A program made the position numbers and the translations under genes. DNA of 64,000 bases from NCBI RefSeq assembly GCF_000002995.4, contig NW_025062479.1, forward strand, positions 15,310,721 to 15,374,720. Reading direction: 5' to 3'. The notes beneath the pieces were generated by a model. That model was not told the DNA's origin, made no database searches, and saw nothing but the letters and a program-made list of their open reading frames with translations. Below are positions 51,932 to 62,976 of this stretch, one piece after another (the stretch's first letter is position 1; every line of letters starts with the position of its first letter). Source of the stretch: Brugia malayi. Lineage: Eukaryota; Nematoda; Chromadorea; Rhabditida; Onchocercidae.

Positions 51932-52312
51932 TGTCGTGGAATGTATTGACTGCCAGATATTTTATTTTGCCTCAAACTTAGGTAATTAAACCGACAAATC
52001 AATATTATAACAATGCGTTACGAAAGATATAATATAATTATAAGACATTAAAATGATATCAAAAACCACCCCAAAATGTAGAATGAATAACTGTAATGGA
52101 GGATGGTTGGTTTATATGCAGAACTGAACTGACCAGATATCCGGCAGAGGATATTTAAATGATGTGAAACAAAGATTGCTAACAAAGGGTTTTTTATTGT
52201 GTGAGAAAAAGGAATTAGCATAATGGCTTAAATGATCTAGACATGATTAGTTACAAATGCGAAATTATTTGGACAATGACATCTATCAAAGGTGTTAGAT
52301 GAGTTCGTCCCA
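51932..52312 (-). repeat. Solo LTR within antisense env
   Basis: About 381 bp, minus-strand orientation, from TGGGACGAACTC (52312) to CCACGACA (51932). It contains the GATATCCGGCAGAGGA and GCTAACAAAGGG blocks in single copy, whereas the main LTR has about four units of that repeat. Flanks are env coding on both sides, but no target-site duplication is visible. Confidence 0.65.
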
Positions 52313-53560
52313 AAAATTCGTTGTTTTTTATGGGTTGAAATTCGAATTCATTCGTTGATTCTGTGCTAGTATTTCCAGTACTGCATTGACTTTATCGATT
52401 TCAAATTTACTTATTAATCTGCCTTTAAATTCAGCAATTTTCGAATTCAGTTAATCGAACTCACGCGGTGCAATTAATAATTTTTCGTCTATTCTTTTAG
52501 CTATTACGTCATTTCTCTGCAACAATAGATTCACAGCGAGAGTAGGATTATCCAATGACAATCACTCGATTACTAATAACAGATTGTTCCGGTTTTCACA
52601 AGTCTGTTGTTCCATTTATTTTAGTTGCCGTTGAAATTATTTTATTTTAGCAGTTGCTAGTTGCTCTTATTGCAAACTATCAAATAAGTATTGAAATTTC
52701 GTATTTTCGAGATCACTGTTGTCTTCTTGATATGTTTCTATGATCATTAGTTTACCTATTGGTGAGGCGAGTGCCAAGTTCATGTTTCTCCTGCTTCTAG
52801 CATTAGCAATCTTCGTCACAATGTCAGTGATAATATCACCATTCATTCATTAGACTGGGATTGGTGAAATTGCAATTTTCACTTCTAAATGTTTTGTTTT
52901 CCTTACTGAAGACGAATGATGTTTGTAGTTCGTCTATAATAACATGATTTTCATACATTTGAGCTTTAAAGATTCCTACCTCACTATAAGACATTTTCTT
53001 GTTATTTGTTCGACGGGTGCTAGTGTTGGTGATGCATTTCCCGTCTTGTGTAGCGCAATTTTCTGCGATTTCAAAATCCGACACAAATCTATGTCCATCA
53101 TACAGAAATATTTCTCCTTCTGTTAATACCAAATTTGTTGTTGCTTGGCATCTAACTCCCAACCATCCGTAGTAGTGCACTTGATTGGTTGCTGTCCATT
53201 TATTATGGGAAATTTGGATTAATTTCTTCCCATCTATCTGCCTTTGTATAAAATTTCAGAAGTTTCTGTTGACGGTGCGGAAGTAGTATGAAATTACTGA
53301 GAATGAAAATCATAAAAATGCTTTAGTACACATAGTTCTGGTGATATTTTTACATTTTATCGCAGGGATCGTGGTGGGGCTACGGGTGTAGACACTAACC
53401 TGAAACAGCGTGGAATTTTGTGTCATGGTTTCTTCACAATTCCATTTTTCCAGAATATTGAATGGCACTCCCGATTTCCACTGGCATTCTCTGTTTGCTT
53501 CCACTTGTGTCATAAAAATATAAAGCATGGATACTGATAAAAGTGAGTCAGTTATTCTTG
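52313..53560 (-). pseudogene. env: Antisense env-like glycoprotein gene (broken)
   Basis: Minus-strand remnants in order: a signal-like start with the Cys-rich segment (53528-53310), the middle ectodomain with YYGWLGVRC (53180-52836), then a stretch with RSRRNMNLALAS and the pre-membrane helix region down to 52313. Homologous to the plus-strand env at 48112-49669, with many substitutions and frame breaks, so an older copy. In this copy TTTTCATTCTCAG stands at the point where one env-deletion boundary lies in copies 1-3. Confidence 0.75.
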
Positions 53561-53883
53561 CTTACCTCTTTTGATTGAGATTGTCGTTTTGTATTGCTTC
53601 TAGTTCGCCTTGCATTGGGTTCCTTAAGCTTCTCTGTGTTCTGTTTAGTTTCCGGAATTTTCATATTTCCCTTGTTATTAGGTTCAAGATGATTTTCATC
53701 ATCATTAACTTCAAGAGGATCCTGTATCCTCTTGAAAATCAGGATACAGGATCCTCTTGAAGTTAATGATGGGCGATAGAGAAGTCTTCCAGCCGAACTT
53801 CACCGCTTTTACAAATTTTGATATTCTCAATCCTTAATAATTTCCACATTCCTCTTGGAATGCCCGATTCATTTAGGAGTAAT
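53561..53883 (-). pseudogene. pol: Antisense BEL pol C-terminal fragment with foldback
   Basis: Minus-strand pol end ([14 protein letters not shown] to TKRQSRLK) upstream of the antisense env. It contains a perfect inverted repeat with 31-bp arms (53700-53730 and 53741-53771) around a 10-bp loop, caused by a local inverted duplication of LYPLEV-coding sequence. The fragment begins at 53883 directly against an 18-bp LTR start. Confidence 0.85.
53700..53771. repeat. Perfect 31-bp inverted repeat (hairpin)
   Basis: Arms 53700-53730 and 53741-53771 are exact reverse complements, separated by CTTGAAAATC. The core AAGAGGATCCTGTATCCT is present in both arms. Confidence 0.95.
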
Positions 53884-53901
53884 GCTGTGTTTTTTACGAC
53901 A
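53884..53901 (-). repeat. LTR start fragment, antisense
   Basis: On the minus strand it reads TGTCGTAAAAAACACAGC, the first 18 bp of a BEL LTR. It lies between the inverted flank copy (53902-54300) and the pol fragment. It mirrors the LTR start at 30364. Confidence 0.65.
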
Positions 53902-54300
<399 letters not shown>

Positions 54301-54488
54301 ATTTTCCATTATTCATTCTACGTTTTTGGGGGTATTTTGATAATATTTTAGTGTTGTATAATTGTATTATATCACTTATAATTATATCTATGTGTTGCGC
54401 GTTGTTATAATGTTGATTTGTTTGGTTTAATTATCCAAGTTTGAGCTCGGCAAAATAAATTTTCTGGCAACCACTAAATTCCACGACA
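54301..54488 (+). repeat. 3' part of a BEL LTR at the right edge of the cluster
   Basis: Sense-oriented; matches the end of the left LTR (30622-30795), with ATTATTCATTCTACG, TTTGGTTTAATTATCC and AAATTCCACGACA. The 5' part of this LTR is missing, replaced by the inverted flank copy. Confidence 0.8.
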
Positions 54489-55588
54489 CTACCTGGCAAA
54501 TTTTTGCTAATATTAACAATTACTTTTCTTAGTATTAACAATTAATAGCTTTTTTTTTTTTTTAGACAGTATTCTTTTAAAAAAAACATGAAAAATATTA
54601 GCTAATACACTCAAAAAATTCATTTCTTTAATCATTACAGTACTTATTAATTAGAAAATTAACAATGCACAAATATATATATGAATAACCTTAAATTGAT
54701 TTAAAAGATTTCATTTTTTTTCTATATGCTTAAATCTCACATCTTTTCGTTTTTTTTTTATTGTGCATTTTTACTCTATTTTAAAACAGAAATGGAAACT
54801 TCAATTTCGATGCGAATTATTATTTAATTTTTAAAAAATAATAAGAGTAAAAAAGAAGAAAAAATGAAATTATTCGAAAGTTTTTGAAGTTTTGAGAAAG
54901 AAAAAAAGAAACTGCGCAAACATCATTGTAAAACAGAACAAAAAGAAAGAAAAAAAGGAAAAATGAATCATTGCAATGACCAAAAAAAAGAAACGAAGAA
55001 AGGAAGGCAATGGAATATTCAATTTAAACAAAAAAAAAAAAGGAAAACGGGGTTTTTCTTTTGTCGCTTAGAATCGATTTGTGTGGGAATGAGAATGTCA
55101 AAGTAAAAAAAAAAGGAAATGGACGACCAACCCAACCCTCACATAGATGATGAATGGTGCTGTGGTGATGATGATATCATCATCGATTTAATCAGTCAAT
55201 TAAACCAAGAAATTATTAGGTCATATGATAAGAGCATAATAAAGTGAGGAAAAAAGTTGAAATTTAATTTGTCACTTAGATTTAACTTTTAAATTCAAAT
55301 TTTGTTATTTGCAGCAAAATATTAACTCATTTAATTTAAATTTTGTTACAAAAAAGACAGCTTTGAACAATATATAATATGATGAGACAGTTACGTTAAG
55401 TTTTCGTTTCTCTTTTCTTCCGTTTTAGTAAATATAGGAAGAAAATTAAAAGCTAGTATGGAACAAGTAAAGCTATAAAAGCTGTGAAAATACTTATATT
55501 TAGTTATAAAAGTTTGCCAAAAAAAAAAAAAAATTCATTGATCGAATTTACTGATCGATTTGAAGAATGAAACTCTTCGATTGATCGT
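54489..55588. other. Unique AT-rich DNA right of the retroelement cluster
   Basis: No exon recognised; poly-A and purine-rich runs at 54840-55070. It includes the 3'UTR region of the downstream minus-strand LAPTM4-like gene. Confidence 0.45.
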
Positions 55589-57347
55589 TTAACGATATTG
55601 CGAATTGTAGGGTGGTGGTGGTGCTGAGATACATTGCTGTTGATCAATGCTTAATTTCGGTCCAGCTAATCTTGGTGGTTCCTGACTTCTTACCGGAATG
55701 AATTCAGGTGGTGTATCGAGAGTATTCTGATATTTTCGAGTAATGTATAATTCGAATAGCTCATATACTGTATACATAAATATAACAACAAAAGTACCAA
55801 TCGCATAAATGAATAACTCATTGACAGCTCTTTTACGATCATCTTCATTCAGTTCATCATTTGCCCAATACTGAAATGAACAGAAGTTTCTTTTTTTTTT
55901 GAAAATTTGATATTTACGATAAATTTATGCTTATCGTTTACAATTTTTTTTTCATGGGTTCAAAATTTCGAATTTTGAACTCATGAAAAAATAATTAAAA
56001 AATTTAAATATGATGAATAATTTTGATTTATTCCAAGAAATAAGAATAATTAATCATTATTGCTCTTGATCAGTGCTTAATTTCAGTCCAGCTAATCTTG
56101 CAGATGGTATTCATGTGTACAGAATAAAATCATTTAAATTCCCAATAATTAAGTAAATATTAGAAATGATGGATTAGATCAACTCATACCTCATATGAAG
56201 CGATTACAACATCATTAAGTTTCTCGGTGAAACCCATAAAATACAGAATTAAAATAACAGAAATGAATGTTGTTATAGCAAATTGACCAGTAAGTAGTAT
56301 CAAACGTGGTAAAACATAACGAGAATTATTCCGTCGATAAGAAACAGCTAGTGTTATTGTGCTTAATAATTCACATATGAAGAAACCCAACAGGATCAGG
56401 AATATGCCAAAATCAATCCAATTACTGCAAAAAATAAAATACAATAAATAAATAAACAACTATAACCACTCAACTAAATAAACAACTATAACCACTCAAC
56501 TATCTGTCATTCTATTTTAAATTCATATTGTAATTGTTTCAACCCTATTATTTAGTACTTAACCAAATAGCATTTTGTTTTGCTGAAATAATAAACTTTA
56601 TTTAACTAGCTAAAGACTGCAACGATTTATATTGATAAATTTTTGTGTGAAGGATATCACGAATAAAAATAAATCAAGATTTAAATAAAAATTAACATAT
56701 TTAAATATGCTTTCAAGTGATCATATTAACATATTATGTTTGATTAATGTCAAAATTTCCTGAAAGAGATCAATGATATCAACCATCAAATGCCTTAATT
56801 CACCAACTCATTGATCAAATTTCCATTAAATTACAAATCTATGGATAATAATAATTCAGGTAAATTCAACAAGCATATATTGATCACAAAGCATACCAAC
56901 TATTTTTAAGTTAACAAATGAATTCGAAAAATTTTTAAATTGCTATGTGAATAAATACAAAGTAATTTCTGTTGCTGTTTTATTTCTTTTAATCATAATT
57001 ATAAACCTTCGGACATAATTCACATCTTATAATTGTAAAGTAAAATAGTAATACTAAAAATAAATAATCATTTATTACTTAATGACTTATTAGTTTACTA
57101 TTACAGAAACGTTACATTTTTCTTTTTTAAAATTTCTTCAACAAAATATCGTAATAATATTTAAGACAAACACTAGTAATATTTAAAAAAAAAAAACAGT
57201 AATAGTATTTAGTAATAACACTTAAAATAAACATTTAATTAATTATTATTTAATAATTTATTGACTTAATGCTACAGAATTGTCTTTGTTTTTCTTTTTT
57301 ATCACTAACATTTTTAAAATCTCTTCAAAGAAATATTAGTAATTATG

Positions 57348-57424
<77 letters not shown>

Positions 57425-57816
57425 CTCAATGATACATAATTAATCTTACTGTTACAGTTATTAGAAAATCATTTTCGATAAAAGTTGATGACTATTAAAT
57501 TGATAACATCGTATTATATCTCCTCTGGCTTTAGCACAGTTGATTAAATTGAAATAAAATTTTTTAATTTTTGTAATTTTTAAGACTATTTTTAAAATAA
57601 TGAAACTTACATATTATTTCCTGAGGTGTATAATAAATCAGCGGTACGATATGCAAAAATACCAACGATTGTTGCGTCAATAACGCTAAGTGCTAAAGCG
57701 CAATGATACGGCGGCCAACAGCAACAACACAGCATTTGACATCGATCCGCTGGAAAGTAGTATTGCCTCCTGCCCAACTCATTGAATATATCGATCCCAT
57801 TGTAGTATATGGCCAT
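55589..57816 (-). CDS. LAPTM4-like four-TM protein with PPxY tail, three exons
   Basis: Minus-strand exons 57816-57611, 56424-56190 and 55870-55589 (TAA), donors ATAT|GTAAGT and ATGAG|GTATGA, acceptors TTTTGCAG and CATTTCAG, phases consistent, 240 aa, close to the usual length of LAPTM4 proteins (about 230). Seen: a Cys cluster CQMLCCCCWPPYHC at about 26-39 before TM1; four hydrophobic segments near 40-58, 70-97, 107-130 and 160-185; and a Pro-rich C-terminus with PPPPY (a PPxY motif) close to the end, plus PPEF. In LAPTM4 proteins PPxY motifs recruit NEDD4-family ubiquitin ligases and direct the protein to lysosomes; the same role is inferred here. Sequence identity to named members was not measured. 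Intron 1 holds a (TA)n array; intron 2 holds a duplicated exon fragment and a palindrome. Confidence 0.82.
55951..55987. repeat. Near-perfect palindrome in intron 2
   Basis: TTCATGGGTTCAAAATTT and AATTTTGAACTCATGAA face each other across a CG centre with one mismatch, giving about 17-bp arms without a loop. Confidence 0.85.
56056..56115 (-). pseudogene. Duplicated exon-3 fragment inside intron 2 of the LAPTM4-like gene
   Basis: The block TGATCAGTGCTTAATTTCAG and following CCAGCTAATCTTG match 55640-55674 of exon 3 (coding AGPKLSIDQQ) with few changes, then the match fades. It has no reading-frame role where it lies. Confidence 0.75.
57350..57419. repeat. (TA)n microsatellite in intron 1
   Basis: About 70 bp of uninterrupted TA dinucleotide within intron 1 of the LAPTM4-like gene. 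Confidence 0.95.
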
Positions 57817-59550
57817 CTCTAGAATGAGGCCTTAGGCCACGCCTTAAGGCTAAGTATATGTCAAATGCATCATTTGTCAAACCTTACTACAATATATTAA
57901 AAAAAATGATGACAAATGACAATTAATATTTGAGAGAAGGTTAGAGAGGGTTAAAGCAAAAATGTTGTCTATTAATTATAAATTTAAGGAAATAACAATA
58001 ATGAACGGATCAAATGATATAATTTATTAAAGTTTATCTTATTTGAAAAAAGAAATATTTCTTCTTTATATGTTAGTTAGATTTAATAATTAAAAAATAC
58101 TACCTCTAACGAACAAAAAAAAAAGAAAAAAATTACTGATTTTTGGTTGTAGAAAAGAATGAAAAAAAAAAAGAACAATAATAATAAAAGTTTACTTACA
58201 ATTTTTATTTAATTACATCTTAATTACATTTATGATTTACTAGTTTTCGTTGTTGGAAACAAACACAAACATTAAGATCAATATACCATCATTATAACTG
58301 TAAAGAAATCAGTGGTAATTTGGATTTTATTTTCTGTTAGAAGTGAAAATCTAATCGATTTAAAATTACATTGCCAAATTTCCCATCTGTCCTTTTATTT
58401 TAAAATAAAAAAGTGTTTTCATTTTTTTTTCTGAAACGAAAATTTCGATATTTATATTTCTTATGATGGTTTTGGCAGGTCTTTTGTTTTTTACTTTTCA
58501 TTTTTATTTTAGGTACTAGAGTTTTATCAATTATATTTATTATCTGTATTGTAATATTAACTAGAATAAACTTTATCAGATAAATAAATGTATATTTCAT
58601 AGCAGAAATGCCATTGAAATTGAATCATCGTCAGTTGTTTTAATCACAAAAGAAAGACAAGTGAAAAGAATGAGAAAAGAATAGAAAAAATGACTTTATT
58701 TATTTTAAAATGAAATCTTTTCTTTTTGAAGAAAACGATAAAAATTGTGAACTTATGGAACTCGAAAATAAAGAAAGAAGCAAGCAAATGGTGTGAAATG
58801 ACAATAGTATCGCTGATCACTCTGTGGTATATTTGTCAGCGCTATGATAATAACATTGGCAAAGGTTTATTGTTTATTGTTGTTATCTCATTCAATCAGC
58901 AAGACAAGACGCATTACTGCCATGAAGCCGATAATCATTATGATGATCATAATAATAATAATTAATAATTAATGATTAGTAGTAATTAATTATTAATAAT
59001 TAATAATAATAATAAAACGAAATTATTATGATTATTTACATTTGACGATGATGATAATGTTGATTACCTAGTTGTTATTGTCAAGGATGTTGTCACACGA
59101 CTCACTAAACAAAGACTGACTTCCTTTAACATCTTAACGATCAGATATGTTAGCGTACGAATAAACAGTACGAAAGTTCTAATTATTATCATTGTTTCCA
59201 TTATCATTCTTTCAAATTCTTATTTATCAGTTTCACTTAATCCTGACAACTTTATGTCGTCTTAGGTTCAAGTTAGGTCCAAAGTTCAAGCTGTAAGCCT
59301 AAAAATAAAACTAATTTTTAACAATATGCAAAAGTTGATGAATGTTCAGATTTGTTTTTTTCCGAAGAATATCTTTCGCTTGCACGGAAATCAATCAAAT
59401 CAAAACTGTTTTCAAATTAGGGTAATGCGGCTTCTTGTCCTATCTCATTTGCTGTTTACAATTAGATATTAAATGTTAGTGGAATGAAGAAATGATCAAT
59501 GGAAGAGAGGAGAACAAAGGGATGGCAGCAGTTAAATTTTTTACTCGATA

Positions 59551-59563
59551 TGACCTTTGACCT
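59551..59563 (-). promoter_or_regulatory. DR1-type nuclear receptor site (candidate)
   Basis: TGACCTTTGACCT, whose complement is AGGTCA-A-AGGTCA, the consensus direct repeat with one spacer base bound by HNF4/RXR-type nuclear receptors. A weaker match lies 114 bp downstream (59665-59677). Nematodes have many HNF4-related receptors. Position is about 1.7 kb upstream of the minus-strand LAPTM4-like gene. Function is inferred only. Confidence 0.35.
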
Positions 59564-59664
59564 CCTGCGTGTAAAACAGTTACTCGACCAACTGCGTTCA
59601 ATCAACTAAATGTGTTATTTATCCAATATCGAGTGGTGAGTTTTGTATGTAATGACTTTTAGTG

Positions 59665-59677
59665 TGACCCTTGACCC
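59665..59677 (-). promoter_or_regulatory. Second DR1-like site (candidate)
   Basis: TGACCCTTGACCC, the DR1 pattern with GGGTCA half-sites. It lies in a segment that appears to be a diverged duplicate of the one carrying the first site, both followed by GCAAAACA/GTAAAACA and an ACTAAATGT or ACTAATGTA stretch. Confidence 0.3.
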
Positions 59678-60557
59678 CCGATGCAAAACAAGTATTCAAC
59701 TACTTTCAGCGAACTAATGTATGAGCTTCATTTTATATACATCGTATTACTTCACTATTTACTATTTACTTAAGTAAAGAATACTACTCATTCCAAAGTA
59801 TCGTTATGACTTCATCAGTTGGAGAATCTCAGGTCAGTCTAAACTGTAATTTGATTGAAATCTGATTAACTTGTGCAGTTAACTTCAAAGTACAACTTAA
59901 AGCTTATGCTTTCTCCTGTAATGTGCAACATTATTAGAATTTGAATTATATACATTGTAAGTAATAGAATTCCATGTTTTCTAATAACAATGTCAGATGA
60001 TAATTTTAATATTAATTTTACTAAGTAATATGTTATTATCTGTATCATTTACTATCTAAATAGCACTGCCTATCTTGACTTTGATTATAAAACATTGTAT
60101 ATGTGCTCAATTTATTGAAATTTAAAACATCAGTTTGTGTTAGTTTTTACATTTGGATAATTTATTGATTGAAGAAATAGTATGAGAGAACTTTTAGCTT
60201 GATGATTGAATATTCAAATTATTTAGTTTAAATAAATTCATTTATCTGGCATGCATGCATCGAAACATTTGCAAGAGGCATTTTAACAGCAAAGATTTTC
60301 ACACATTAAATGTTCAATTGCATTGGTATAACATTTAGTTCGAACTAGGAAAGATTAGAAATTTTACAAGTCTAAAAATATTAGATTGCATTTTAATTAA
60401 AAAAAAACTATTAACTTCTTGTACAATCGTATATTATAACTATGACATTTTCAGTCATTTAATAATTAAAAAATTATAAGAAATCTTCAACTAACATAAT
60501 TAGATCGAAATTAAACGAAAATCCATTTTTGCAATGTCGATATACCTATTATTATAA

Positions 60558-60588
<31 letters not shown>

Positions 60589-61600
60589 ATTACTGATTAT
60601 GGCCAATAATTACTTTAGGCATTTTATTCCATCGATTAATTATTTTTAATTCCTATGGATAGAAATTAGAGTCATTTCGTTTGTTTGTTTTTAGCAAAAA
60701 TGTAAATATAGTCTTTATTCATATTAAATGATACTGTTATACACAAAACTGTTGTATCAGTTGACAAATGACAACAAAATGATGCATTGATTGAGATCAT
60801 TCTAAACGAAAATGTAACAATTAACAGAGAAAGAGAGAGAGAGAGAGAAATAAGTTTGATTAATGATAGTTTTGCGGATTAAATAACATTTAAATGTATA
60901 ATTGTGCAAATTATTACTTTAATTAAAAATAAGCATTACTTAGTTTACTTTTAGTGTTTTTAAAAGTATTTTATGCAAATTTTTTTACGGAAATGCATAT
61001 GCATGCATTAATAATGCTTATTTTATTTGAAAACTCTTGCATATTTACAAATGCAATTAATTCGAATACATAATATGTCGTTGTAAGTTTTAAAATGCTT
61101 ATTTACCATCTTCTTACTTGTAATTTTTAATTAGAAAGTATTCTTTCTACTTCTCAACTACATCATTTTTAGTAACATAACATTTACACTTTCTTCAGAC
61201 TCTAACTTTTAATATTTAAAAAAGCTTTTTTTTGCTTCTCACATGTATCACTTTCTTAACTTATTTCTAATTTTTTTATATTTGAAATTTAATTGTTGGT
61301 AAATTTTATAGCTAATTATAGGATCGCAAAAGCATTTTAGGCTTAATAATTTCAGAAATACGCCTAATCTTATAAATGATAACAATAATTGCTTAACTAA
61401 TTTTTAGGTTTTATTATATTGAGTAAATTTTAGATCCTTCAAAAACATTTACTTTTGCTGAGCTTGAATTTCGACATTTCAACAAATTTTCATAATGAAT
61501 TCTAATTAACAACATCCATTTCATAGATTATAATAATTAATATATCTGAATTCTTATCATCATCACTATTTAATGGCTAGAAATTATTAAATTGTAATTA

Positions 61601-62976
61601 TTAAACATGAACTGCTTTCTCACAATTATCATTTTTCTTATTTCCTTCTGGAATTTCTTCATCGATAGCTTCTCGATATTTCGTTTCATCCTTTATTCCT
61701 TCATCTTTCTTCTGCCGTTTTCCTATTGTTATTGTTTTTTTAAAGTCTTGTTTTGTTTTTAGCTTATTACAGCATAATGTTATGAGATCAATGAATAATA
61801 CCGCACATTCAATTATTGTGATTACGCTAAAACCTGGAATTATATCATACTTCAATTCATCCTTTTTACTATTAATAGTTTATTTAATTTTAAGCAAATT
61901 TGGGCAATTATATTCAAAATTTTTCTTTTTTTTTCGGCAAATTATATTTGACTATATAGTTAATTTGATGATTAATAAAAAAAAAAATTTCATAAAAATT
62001 CCCTTAAAAAGTTTAGTAATTACTATGTTTACTTTCAGCCTGGTAAAAAAAAAAAAATGATTTTAACATATGTCTGCTATTGGCCTAGTCAAGAAGTAAA
62101 AACTATCTGTGAAGTGTCCATTAATTAATTATGTATTCTACTCCTAGTTTAGCATAGATATGTTAGTCCGATAATTATGAGTTATCAATTATCAGCCTAG
62201 CAAAAGAGTGTACTAATTATTTCAACAAATGCAATCGCTAATATAATGGGAAAAAGTGTCCTATCACCATTATTTATCATTAATTCATATTATTTTTGCT
62301 CAAATTAATTTTTGAAATTTAACATTCTTATTGCACAATAGAAGAGTTTAGTATTTTTAACTGATATAATTTCATATGATTTATTGGTTTTTTTTTTACC
62401 TAAAAATTTCTTTTTTTCTTTGTGGAATTAAATTTTTAGCTCTCAGAATTAATGTTAAATTTGCCAATTATATTAATATACAAGCAATTAAAATTTGATT
62501 TAAAATAAATGAATTAAACATACCCATCCATAAACCAAGATGTCCGCCAACATCAGCTAATAAGTTGACAAGCTAAAAATTATAATTCAGTTATTACTAT
62601 CTGTCTTGCTTAATATACTAAGTTTAAAAGTTTGCATTAAATATAATTAATTTCAATGATTATAAGTTTGTTAAGAAATTTTCCTTTTAAATCTTTTCAT
62701 GTATTTCTTAAATTAGCAGTAGTTTTAAATAATTTGAAATAAATTATTGAATGGTATTAGAAAATAAACAGCAACACAATACACTAATTAAAATGACTTA
62801 CTTAATTAGCACTATGCTACAAAAAGTTAATTATTCATTAAACTAACACCATATGCTTCAGATTCTTTTAACAATTCGTAATTAAGCTGCTCGTAGTAAA
62901 CTTCAACCATTGCTGCATTTTCTCTATAAAATCTTCTGCATTCTTCATCATTCATCTTTGGATCACAATTTCCAAG
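61601..62976 (-). CDS. DEG/ENaC (degenerin) channel subunit, last three exons, partial
   Basis: Minus-strand exons 62976-62848, 62572-62524 and 61833-61601 (TAA at 61603-61601), phases 0, 0 and 1, donors GTTAGT and GTATGT, acceptors TTTTAAG, TTTTTAG and ATTCCAG. The first encodes [20 protein letters not shown], the conserved segment before TM2. The second reads [17 protein letters not shown]. Joined to the third it gives G-F-S, the G-x-S selectivity filter of DEG/ENaC channels, then TM2 ([17 protein letters not shown]) and a 60-residue charged cytoplasmic tail rich in Lys/Glu. These cation channels work as trimers in neurons and muscle (touch, proprioception). The extracellular domain, TM1 and N-terminus lie beyond the window. 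A 12-nt block with acceptor TTTCAG and donor GTGATT at 63424-63413 could be one further small exon (LRQS) but is unproven. Confidence 0.88.

Larger units (their letters stand above)
57817..61600. other. Intergenic DNA between LAPTM4-like and DEG/ENaC genes
   Basis: No exon chain recognised. Immediately upstream of the LAPTM4-like ATG is a GC-richer segment with overlapping short palindromes (GGCCTTAGGCC-like and GCCTTAAGGC, 57825-57855). Two direct-repeat hexamer sites lie at 59551-59677. Near 60840 there is a short GA repeat and at 60560-60590 a (TTA)n. Isolated open frames at 58726-58965 and 59866-60048 have no supporting features. Confidence 0.45.

Noticed and set aside
58726..58965. 79-codon plus-strand frame
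   Set aside because: No upstream regulatory signal, splice partners or family features; ends in an (AAT)n stretch.
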